Notes under the pieces: generated by a model
Told to the model about the DNA's origin: nothing
The model's database searches: none
The model's input: the letters and a program-made list of their open reading frames with translations, nothing else
Program-made: the position numbers and the translations under genes
NCBI GenBank assembly: GCA_009774155.1
Contig: VSNE01000006.1
Coordinates: 1-22,503, forward strand
DNA from: Lachnospiraceae bacterium
Lineage (GTDB): Bacteria > Bacillota > Clostridia > Lachnospirales > Lachnospiraceae
Reading direction: 5' to 3'
Length of the DNA stretch: 22,503 bases
Shown here: piece after piece, positions 1 to 5,963 of the stretch
Numbering within the stretch: position 1 is the stretch's first letter
How the letters are laid out: each line of letters starts with the position of its first letter

Positions 1-77
1 GAACATCTCCTTTGTTTTTTCACTTGATAGTATAGGTTGTTCAACTTTTCCTGTCCACACTTATATACTAACACCAA
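1..77. mobile_element. Probable end of an inserted mobile element inside terL (family not identified)
   Basis: Read on the minus strand, the terminase frame matches its family up to a GADEADD motif, whose last codon is 80..78. Related terminases continue there with a WTDP-like stretch. Here the sequence changes abruptly to unrelated, AT-rich DNA that includes GTGTGGACAGGAAAAGTTG. This resembles the outer end of an insertion sequence; IS3-type ends often carry a TGGACA-like segment. An AAAGGAG ribosome-site-like string lies at 8..14, as if a transposase gene began just outside the window. The other end and any target duplication are not visible, so identity is an inference. The window may start at an assembly break caused by a repeated element. 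Confidence 0.4.
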
Positions 78-830
78 GTCATCCGCCTCATCCGCACCGT
101 AAATCACAGGATAAAATGTCGAATCAATCTTCCTGCCCGCCAGAATGTCCTTCGCTTTCTGGTGCGTCTCATAGCAGATGGAATTCGTATCCGTCCCCGC
201 CGTCGTAATCAGGAAATACAGAGGCTGCATCCTGGCGTCCCCGGAACCCTTCGTCATAACATCAAACAGCTTTCGGTTCGGCTGCGTGTGCAGCTCATCA
301 AACACAACACCATGAATATTAAACCCATGCTTTGAATAAGCCTCTGCCGACAGCACCTGATAAAAGGAATTCGTTGGCTGATAGATGATCCTCTTCTGCG
401 ATGCCAGAATCTTCACCCTCTTATTCAACGCCGGGCACATCCTGACCATGTCCGCCGCCACCTCAAACACAATGGAAGCCTGCTGCCGGTCAGCCGCGCA
501 TCCGTAAACCTCAGCCCGTTCTTCACCATCCCCACAGCACAAAAGAAGCGCCACAGCCGCCGCAAGTTCCGACTTCCCCTGCTTCTTTGGGATCTCAATA
601 TAAGCAGTATTGAACTGCCGGTACCCGTTCGGCTTCATCGTTCCGAACACATCCCGGATAATCTGCTCCTGCCAGTCAATCAACTCAAACGGCTTCCCAG
701 CCCATGTGCCTTTCGTATGACACAGGCACTGGATAAAATCCACCGCATAATCCGCAGCCGCCTTGTCATAATGGGAACCCTTCGCCCTAAACTTTGTGGG
801 CTTATACTTTTTCAGCTTCCGCATCGCCAT
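78..830 (-). pseudogene. terL: Phage terminase large subunit, N-terminal ATPase part, interrupted
   Basis: TerL is the packaging motor: an N-terminal ATPase followed by a C-terminal nuclease that cuts the DNA concatemer. Visible here are about 251 residues of the ATPase part: a Walker A region IPKKQGKS near residues 80-87, a Walker B-like VVFDELH near 175-181, and a coupling motif LITTAG near 207-212. The frame stays open to the window edge, but family similarity ends at GADEADD, so the nuclease domain is absent or displaced. I place the start at 830 (MAMRKLKK), with AAGGGA about nine bases upstream; an in-frame ATG at 824 is the alternative. The start overlaps the end of the cytosine methyltransferase gene, as in a coupled operon. 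If the neighbouring insertion is real, packaging by this prophage should fail. Confidence 0.75.
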
Positions 831-1917
831 CCGCACCACTTCCCTTCAGCCACTGCCTGTACACCTGCTCGGAAATCTTTGCCATCATTACCGGCGGCAC
901 ACTCATTCCGCAGACATACTGGACGCTCTGTCCCATGAAATCATAATCCTGCGGAAACGTCTGGCAGCCCACGATATCCCTGTCTGTCATAAGCAGGCCG
1001 TCACACATCCGGTAAAGGCTGCTTCCAGACACTATCGTCTGGACCGGTTCCTCATCCCTGTTGATCGGCGTCGAAAATCCATTGTTCTTAACTTTCCGCA
1101 CCCTCTCATTGATATCCGCAATGCAGCGGTCAGTCGGAATCCTGTACTTCAGCAGCTTCGCCTGCATACTGTTCTCATCCATCGCTTTGCCGTAAGGATC
1201 GCGGACATCCTTAAACGGAATCGGCTTCGACTTAAAATCCATCACCAGCTTCGGAAAATCCAAATCCCTCCGATGCGCGATAAAAAAGACTCGTTCCCTT
1301 TTCTGAGGTACGCCCATTCTCGCCGCATTGAACAGAAATATCTGCACTGTATATCCGGCATCATCAAAACCCTTCACGATCCGGTTGACCCAGCCCTTCG
1401 CATTTCCTATGATGATCCCCTTCACATTCTCCGCGATCACAATCTTCGGCTGCAGCCTCTTCGCCACAGCTATAAAATATAAGAATAGATCATCCAGCCG
1501 CTGCTTTGCCTGCCCCTCCCGGAACACCTTTTCCGTGTTCCAGCCTTCTTCCCTGACTCCCGCCGTGGAAAACACAGAGCAGGGCGGCGAACCGTCCAGC
1601 ACGTCCAGATGAAACAGCTCTTCCGGAATCTCTCCATCTGGCAACTTCAGGAAATCCCTGATATCCATAAGAAATGAATGCTTCGGATGATTGTTCTGCT
1701 TATATACCTTCATCATATCTGGATCAATCTCACAGTTCCCCACGACATCAAATCCCGCCAGTTTATAACCCATAGAAGAACCGCCGCCACAGGAAAAGCA
1801 GGAAAACACAGTATGCCCGTGCTTTGGTCTCTTCTTCAATTCAGCAAGGCTCCATTTCCACGGAAACTCAGTTGAACCGGAAACCGCAGTTCGGGCATTC
1901 ATATTTGAACTTTTCAT
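802..1917 (-). CDS. DNA (cytosine-5-)-methyltransferase, phage type
   Basis: Transfers a methyl group from S-adenosylmethionine to cytosine C5 in a specific DNA sequence. With 371 residues, it shows the ordered family motifs: motif I FSCFSCGGGSSMG near residues 38-50, the motif IV Pro-Cys (DGSPPCS, catalytic Cys about 113), motif VI ENVKG near 163-167, and motif VIII QKRER near 205-209, followed by a target-recognition and C-terminal part. An ATG at 1938 would extend the protein, but the ATG at 1917 has an ideal GGAGGTG seven bases upstream, so I use 1917. It overlaps the end of the upstream ParB-like gene by about 50 bases and the start of terL by about 29. No restriction partner adjoins it. 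It is probably an orphan methyltransferase protecting phage DNA from host enzymes; the target site cannot be read from sequence. Confidence 0.93.
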   Translation of the reverse strand: MKSSNMNARTAVSGSTEFPWKWSLAELKKRPKHGHTVFSCFSCGGGSSMGYKLAGFDVVGNCEIDPDMMKVYKQNNHPKHSFLMDIRDFLKLPDGEIPEELFHLDVLDGSPPCSVFSTAGVREEGWNTEKVFREGQAKQRLDDLFLYFIAVAKRLQPKIVIAENVKGIIIGNAKGWVNRIVKGFDDAGYTVQIFLFNAARMGVPQKRERVFFIAHRRDLDFPKLVMDFKSKPIPFKDVRDPYGKAMDENSMQAKLLKYRIPTDRCIADINERVRKVKNNGFSTPINRDEEPVQTIVSGSSLYRMCDGLLMTDRDIVGCQTFPQDYDFMGQSVQYVCGMSVPPVMMAKISEQVYRQWLKGSGADGDAEAEKV

Positions 1918-2359
1918 CCCTAAACACCTCCGCATCATATTCCGTGGTACCGGTCAGTTCTTTCTCTGAACCGCCGCCGTCTCCATCAACCGGTAAATCA
2001 GTCGCCATACCAAAAAAATCGAACCCTTCCAGATCCAGTCCTTCCAGTTCGATTTCCAGCTTCATGAGATCCCATGTTGCCTTTTCCCCAGTCTTGTTAT
2101 CAAGGAACCGGTATTTCTTTTTCTGTTCCTCGGTCAGCCCGTCACAGATCAGGCATTCCACGTCATCCATCCCCAGAGCGACAAGAGCCTTGTATCTGGT
2201 GTTGCCTGCGATGATCACATAATCCTCATCCACGATGATCGGCGTAATGTAAGAACACTGGCGGATGCTTTCTGCAACAGCATTCACCGCATCATCATTT
2301 TTACGCGGATTATTTTTATACGGAGTGATCTCCGATAATTGCAGTCTTTCTAACTTCAT
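1868..2359 (-). CDS. ParB/Srx-fold nuclease-like protein with C-terminal Cys knuckle
   Basis: A 163-residue protein with a ParB N-terminal-type domain: an ITPYKNNPR start motif, then SIRQCSYITPIIVDED and the diagnostic IIAGNTRYKAL loop (G-x-T/H-R-Y/R pattern), then LTEEQKKKYRFLDNKT. The last residues hold a CPNCG knuckle that may bind zinc. The fold is shared with sulfiredoxin and can bind nucleotides. Phage copies are generally annotated as ParB-like nucleases, with no proven role here. The start is set at 2359 (MKLERLQL), where GGGAGGTG lies about nine bases upstream; an ATG at 2383 gives eight extra residues. It overlaps the stop of the preceding fusion gene by four bases and is closely similar to that gene's C-terminal domain, so the two are tandem paralogues. 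Confidence 0.85.
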   Translation of the reverse strand: MKLERLQLSEITPYKNNPRKNDDAVNAVAESIRQCSYITPIIVDEDYVIIAGNTRYKALVALGMDDVECLICDGLTEEQKKKYRFLDNKTGEKATWDLMKLEIELEGLDLEGFDFFGMATDLPVDGDGGGSEKELTGTTEYDAEVFRDEKFKYECPNCGFRFN

Positions 2360-3798
2360 ACCTCGAACACCTCCCCGCAGCACGGACAGGTCATCGTCTT
2401 AGGCCCTGCCTCTTCCGATTTATCTTCAGGAAGCGCAATCTCAGGCTGTCCGAAATCATATCCCTGAAAATCCACATCACATAACTCCGCGCTCAGCTTC
2501 TTCTGATCCCAGGAAGCCATCTCAGCCGTCTTGTTGTCATAAAGCCTGTACTTCTTTTTCTGATCCTCTGTCAGATCGGACGCAATGACAACCTCGCAGT
2601 CTTTATAACCCAGCTTTTTCAGGGCCTTATACCTCGTATGCCCAGCCAGGATTACACCATCCTCATCAATTACAATCGGCGCAATATAAGAGCACTGCCG
2701 GATACTCTCTGCAACATCATCCACCGCCTCATCATTTATCCTCGGATTATTCTCATAAGGCTTCAATTCCGAAAGCTTTTTCTTCATATACTCCATATAA
2801 ATCCTCCCCATCTCCTCCTTGCCAGCAGTAAACACTTCATCTTCTCCGCCAGCGGATACCTCGTCTTCCTTGCCGCCACCAAGCTTCCCATTTTCTTTGC
2901 TGCCAGCATACAACCCATCTTCCCTGACATCAGCAGATGACCTGTCTTCCCTGGCACCAACAGATGTCCCATCAGCCCCTGCAAGCCCAATCTCCGCCAG
3001 CCTTTTCCTGAAATCAAAAAAGAATGCCCTCCCACTGACTGGTATCCCCTTTTCCCTACACTCATCCTCAAAATCAAAACGGACCTCCAACTCCCTCACG
3101 CTATAATCCTTGCGGAACTTCCTCCATGTCCGCCTGTCCCATTCCCCCAGCTGTTGCCAGAGCACAGGAAAATGCTTGTATAATTGCCTCAGCTCATCCA
3201 GTGACTGCAACGGACAGCACCAACACGACACGCGCCTGAAATACCGGTACAGCCCGCCCCAGTCATACCCTCTTTCATAACAATATTTCAGACAGTCTTC
3301 TTCCGTCATGCCCCATTCCACCAGCGGATGCCGGCAGCACTCCCTCCGATTCTGGCGGCGCTGCATCCGGTATCCCTCATCTGCGGCAAGCCCGACATAT
3401 TCAATGACCTCATATTCATCCCTCAGTTTGGAAAGATACTTCTCCCTAGGGATATCCTTGAGCATCTTCGTACACCACCTGAGCTTTGGCCCCGGCCATC
3501 CATAACCCCTGATATCCGTCCCGTACTTCTGGACTATCTTGGAATCCGCTTTCCGTTTTTTAACCCCTTCCAGCATCAGATACTCAAAAGTGACATCCGC
3601 TTTCACGACTGTGACAGACATCCCGATATCCCGCTCCACCTTCGCAATATGCCCATACATCTCCGGGAACTCCAGCCCGGTATCGCAAAAGAGGATGCAG
3701 TCAACCTGCATCCCCTTTTCAACCATCTTTAAAAGCATCGCCGTGGAATCCTTGCCCCCGGAAAACGACACCACATTATATAATTTTTTCTCCCCCAT
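2356..3798 (-). CDS. Fusion of PAPS reductase-like ATP pyrophosphatase and ParB-like domain
   Basis: 480 residues in three parts. Residues 1 to about 270 form a PAPS reductase/PP-loop ATPase: SGGKDST at 13-19, then CDTGLEFPEMY, WCTKMLK near 108-114, and a Cys cluster at about 154-155 and 192-195 (ECC, CWCC) that could hold zinc or an Fe-S centre. Residues about 274-331 are a low-complexity, repeat-like acidic linker. Residues about 335-480 form a ParB/Srx-like domain (SIRQCSYIAPIVIDED, ILAGHTRYKAL, LTEDQKKKYRLYDNKT) ending in a CPCCG knuckle. PAPS reductase-like and ParB-like proteins are known as neighbouring genes in E. coli (IbrA/IbrB); here they are one polypeptide. A sulfur or nucleotide chemistry role is possible, but substrate and product are unknown. 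The start at 3798 lies three bases past the upstream stop with only a weak ribosome site, suggesting coupled translation. Confidence 0.85.
   Translation of the reverse strand: MGEKKLYNVVSFSGGKDSTAMLLKMVEKGMQVDCILFCDTGLEFPEMYGHIAKVERDIGMSVTVVKADVTFEYLMLEGVKKRKADSKIVQKYGTDIRGYGWPGPKLRWCTKMLKDIPREKYLSKLRDEYEVIEYVGLAADEGYRMQRRQNRRECCRHPLVEWGMTEEDCLKYCYERGYDWGGLYRYFRRVSCWCCPLQSLDELRQLYKHFPVLWQQLGEWDRRTWRKFRKDYSVRELEVRFDFEDECREKGIPVSGRAFFFDFRKRLAEIGLAGADGTSVGAREDRSSADVREDGLYAGSKENGKLGGGKEDEVSAGGEDEVFTAGKEEMGRIYMEYMKKKLSELKPYENNPRINDEAVDDVAESIRQCSYIAPIVIDEDGVILAGHTRYKALKKLGYKDCEVVIASDLTEDQKKKYRLYDNKTAEMASWDQKKLSAELCDVDFQGYDFGQPEIALPEDKSEEAGPKTMTCPCCGEVFEV
2794..2809 (-). promoter_or_regulatory. Internal ribosome binding site and ATG before the ParB-like domain
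   Basis: GGGGAGG at 2809..2803 lies six bases before an in-frame ATG at 2796..2794, which opens MEYMKKKLSELKPYENN, exactly where the ParB-like domain begins. This could give a separate product of about 146 residues from 2796 to 2356, much like the stand-alone ParB-like gene just downstream. It suggests either two products from one gene or a recent fusion of two former genes. Confidence 0.5.
2806..2979 (-). repeat. Degenerate minisatellite-like linker repeat in the fusion gene
   Basis: The linker between the PAPS-like and ParB-like domains is built of about six imperfect units of roughly 24-30 bases. Each ends with a variant of GGCxxxAAGGAAGAY and encodes blocks such as SVGARED, SADVRED, YAGSKEN, GGGKED, SAGGED and TAGKEE. 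Units differ by point changes and small in-frame length changes, as expected from slippage. The peptide is Gly/Ala/Glu/Asp-rich and probably disordered. Unit boundaries are my manual reading and approximate. Confidence 0.6.
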
Positions 3799-3801
3799 CC
3801 A

Positions 3802-4392
3802 TCAGTTTATCCACCGGATCACAGTCTCCCCGGCGAACCCTTTCACCCATACAAACCACGCATAGGCCACCGCACTGGAAGGCATTTTTGCAAAATCGCC
3901 GTTCTTCGCGCACCCCAGCCTTGACGAACTCACATAAACCACCTTCGGCGGTTTCTCCAAAAAGAGCCGCTTCCGTCTCTTCCCTTCCAGAAACTGCAGC
4001 TTCAAAAACATGGCCACTTTACGCCCCGTCTCCACCATATCCAAAGCCTTCTCCACAAACTCCAGGGCAAATTTATAGGGCGGATTCGTGATAATGTCAC
4101 CATCAAAACCGCCCTCTGCTTTCAGGAAATCTTCTCGCTTTCCATATCCCCGGTAAATTAAATCCGTGCTTTTTACGTCATATCCATGTTTTTCCAGAAC
4201 CTTTGACAGATGCCCTTCCCCGCAGGCGCATTCCCACACACGACTGTCAAATGTTTCCTCAGCAAGCAGAAGCTCCATCACCTTAGGATCCGTCGCATAA
4301 TAATCATCCTGCGCCCTGGCATCCGCACTATGGCTTGATGCACCCAGAACTGCATATACGCTTGTCCCATTCCCTGTCCAGTCTCTCCCCAT
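3802..4392 (-). CDS. Putative DNA N6-adenine-type methyltransferase
   Basis: 196 residues. A DDYYATDP start motif (near 29-36) typical of phage adenine methyltransferase-like proteins is followed by an AdoMet-binding motif I, VWECACGEGHLSKVL (52-66), and a catalytic ITNPPY motif (101-106). NPPY is the class motif for methylation of an exocyclic amino group, usually adenine N6. The protein is short and lacks an obvious separate target-recognition domain, so sequence specificity and activity are uncertain. The start at 4392 has GAGGTG about five bases upstream. It lies 15 bases after terS and three bases before the PAPS-like fusion, inside the TerS-TerL interval, which suggests a role in modifying phage DNA before packaging. 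This last point is inferred from position. Confidence 0.8.
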   Translation of the reverse strand: MGRDWTGNGTSVYAVLGASSHSADARAQDDYYATDPKVMELLLAEETFDSRVWECACGEGHLSKVLEKHGYDVKSTDLIYRGYGKREDFLKAEGGFDGDIITNPPYKFALEFVEKALDMVETGRKVAMFLKLQFLEGKRRKRLFLEKPPKVVYVSSSRLGCAKNGDFAKMPSSAVAYAWFVWVKGFAGETVIRWIN

Positions 4393-4407
4393 AAATCACC
4401 TCTACTC

Positions 4408-4947
4408 CTACCCTTTACTGCGTGCCGTCAGCAGACGCTCCATCAAGTCAACATGCGGACTCGCCCCGCCATACTCCACGGAGCAGTTTTCCTTCACAAT
4501 CTGATAAATCTGAAACCAGCACTGGTTTACCTGCTTTAAATAATTCTGGCTCATCGTCACATAAGGGCTTGTGATAGCCGCCCCTGTCGTAGGATGTCGC
4601 GAGAGGAAGCCGTACTCCGAAATGCATGTCTCACACTGCACCCATCTTGACACCGACATTGCGTACTGCTCAATCAGCTGAGTATTCACGAGCCTGTCGC
4701 ACCCTCTTTCCTTCAGCCAGAGGAAAGTGCTCCTGAACACATCCTCCGCACAAAGGTCAATGCCACTTTTCTGTGCAGCCTTCAAAAAATCCTTCACCGG
4801 CGGCACGTCTTCGCCGCTTATCTCCACCGGCTCCGGTAGGTCAATGACCGTGGCCGCAAACCCGCTGTCAATCTTTTCAGTCAGAGCCTTGGACTTCCTG
4901 CCGGAACCAGCCCTCGCACCGCCACGCATCGTCCCGTCTTTGGCCAT
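4408..4947 (-). CDS. terS: Phage terminase small subunit, P27 family
   Basis: TerS recognises the phage packaging site and recruits TerL. The 179-residue protein begins MAKDGTMRGGARAGSGRK, a basic Gly/Arg-rich opening common in small terminases. It continues with a helical body (VFRSTFLWLKERGCDRLVNT, YAMSVSRWVQCE) and a segment HPTTGAAITSPYVTMSQNY typical of P27-type proteins. A TTG further upstream (4962) could extend the frame by five residues, but the ATG at 4947 has GAGGTGG six bases before it and is preferred. It follows the HNH gene, a usual order in phages with HNH-dependent packaging. Unusually, terL is not next: four modification-type genes intervene. Confidence 0.85.
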   Translation of the reverse strand: MAKDGTMRGGARAGSGRKSKALTEKIDSGFAATVIDLPEPVEISGEDVPPVKDFLKAAQKSGIDLCAEDVFRSTFLWLKERGCDRLVNTQLIEQYAMSVSRWVQCETCISEYGFLSRHPTTGAAITSPYVTMSQNYLKQVNQCWFQIYQIVKENCSVEYGGASPHVDLMERLLTARSKG

Positions 4948-5053
4948 TTCCCACCACCTCAATTCCCTGCGGGGGATAATTCCCCGTTTGAAAACTCCTT
5001 TTCGTTCATGACACTCCCGCGCCGTTCCATGGAAAATCTACGTTCGGAAATCT

Positions 5054-5422
5054 TTACTCCCCCTGCCGTCTTCCCCATCGGTCGCCGCGCTCGGCATGAA
5101 TCCGCGAATGACACGACTTGCACAGAGCGATAAGGTTCTTCTCATCGTGTGTGCCACCTTCACTCAGCGGTTTTTTATGGTGGACTTCCTCGGTCTCCGC
5201 AAGAACTCCACCCTCAAAGCACATCTCACAGAACGGATGCTCCATCACATATTTGTCACGGATACGCTTCCAGCATCTCCCATATCTCTTCTTAGTGGAC
5301 TTATCACGCGAGAACTTTTCATAATTACTATTGACCTTTTGCTGATGCTCCGGACAGTACCTTCCATCTGTAAGGTTAGGACAACCCGGATAACTGCATG
5401 GTCTTTTTGGTTTCCTTGGCAT
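5054..5422 (-). CDS. HNH endonuclease of the packaging module
   Basis: 122 residues. The N-terminus has a Cys-rich segment (CSYPGC, then YCPEH) that probably binds zinc. The HNH core is CEMC (65-68), VHHKKPLSEGG (80-90, catalytic His pair), THDEKNL with the conserved Asn, and CKSCHSRIH (101-109), so both structural Cys pairs are present. Small HNH proteins next to terminase genes are known to help terminase cut DNA at cos sites in several phages. The position directly upstream of terS fits that role. The start at 5422 is preceded by GGAG about eight bases away. A probable promoter lies about 70 bases upstream. Confidence 0.9.
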   Translation of the reverse strand: MPRKPKRPCSYPGCPNLTDGRYCPEHQQKVNSNYEKFSRDKSTKKRYGRCWKRIRDKYVMEHPFCEMCFEGGVLAETEEVHHKKPLSEGGTHDEKNLIALCKSCHSRIHAERGDRWGRRQGE

Positions 5423-5492
5423 ATAAACATCTCCAATACAAAAGCCCGGTAAGGATTTTCCCTCCGGACTTCTATCATTTTACACTTTCATC

Positions 5493-5522
5493 AGTATAAC
5501 AATATCATATGTCCAGTGTGAA
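5493..5522 (-). promoter_or_regulatory. Candidate promoter for the HNH-terminase operon
   Basis: On the minus strand, TTCACA (5522..5517) is followed after 18 bases by TATACT (5498..5493), with an extended -10 element (TGTTATACT). The start of transcription would fall near 5486, about 65 bases before the HNH start codon. This is the only sizeable gap in the left operon and follows the DUF1492 regulator gene, so it is a natural site for a late promoter. Confidence 0.5.
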
Positions 5523-5546
5523 ATTCAGCGAAAAAGTACGCAGCCT

Positions 5547-5963
5547 TTATTTTTTATCCAAAATCTCCTGCACGGCTTCCAGTGCCTTTCCATGCATAAG
5601 CTGTGCACTCCTTACAGATCGGTTTATATCGCAGGCAACATCCTCCCATGTCAGCATCTCAAAGTATCTCTCCTGAAGAATCAGCTGATACTCAGGATCC
5701 GGAACCTTTGCCACAACTCCCATTATTTCTTTACGCAAGGTTTTAAGCTTGTCCGCCTGCCCCCTGATCTCATCCGTCAGATCACAGATATCCACAATCC
5801 TGTTTTCCAGTTTTGAAGTCTCCCCGCTCGGATTACGCGGCATGTCACTAATAACCTGAGTGATATTTGTTGCCTGATCCCAAAGGTTATTCACCTGCCT
5901 TATCAGCGAATTGATTCTCTTATCAAGGAAAAAAGCCTGCTGCATATATTCCTTTGCTTTCAT
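5547..5963 (-). CDS. DUF1492-type phage transcriptional regulator (sigma region 4-like)
   Basis: About 138 residues. The N-terminal two thirds are helical and probably coiled (KEYMQQAFFLDKRINSLIRQ, ENRIVDICDLTDEI, RGQADKLKTLRKEIMGVV). The C-terminus carries a helix-turn-helix like sigma-70 region 4: LILQERYFEMLTWEDVACDI, then NRSVRSAQLMHGKALEAV. Proteins of this kind in Firmicutes phages sit just before the packaging genes and are thought to control late transcription. The start overlaps the helicase stop (TGATG); a GTG one codon earlier (5966) is also possible, with GGGAG upstream. The promoter-bearing gap directly after this gene supports a late-switch role, but the target is inferred. Confidence 0.75.
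   Translation of the reverse strand: MKAKEYMQQAFFLDKRINSLIRQVNNLWDQATNITQVISDMPRNPSGETSKLENRIVDICDLTDEIRGQADKLKTLRKEIMGVVAKVPDPEYQLILQERYFEMLTWEDVACDINRSVRSAQLMHGKALEAVQEILDKK

Noticed and set aside
1..77. Group II intron 5' end (GTGTG start) as the cause of the terL break
   Set aside because: Similarity to terminase is already lost about 17 bases before the GTGTG string, so an intron boundary there would not explain the break; an insertion sequence fits somewhat better.
796..1482. Open plus-strand frame of 228 codons opposite the cytosine methyltransferase
   Set aside because: It is antisense to a gene with all family motifs, has no ribosome site, and its His/Arg/Leu-rich composition is typical of a shadow frame.
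4948..5053. Short GC-rich inverted repeat (GGGGAATTATCCCC type) between HNH and terS, considered as a terminator
   Set aside because: The stem is only about five bases and lacks a T-run, and terS needs read-through from the HNH promoter, so a terminator is unlikely.
5245..5478. Minus-strand 77-codon frame starting in the promoter gap and overlapping the HNH gene
   Set aside because: Most of it lies out of frame inside the HNH gene, its peptide has no motif, and the HNH start is better supported.
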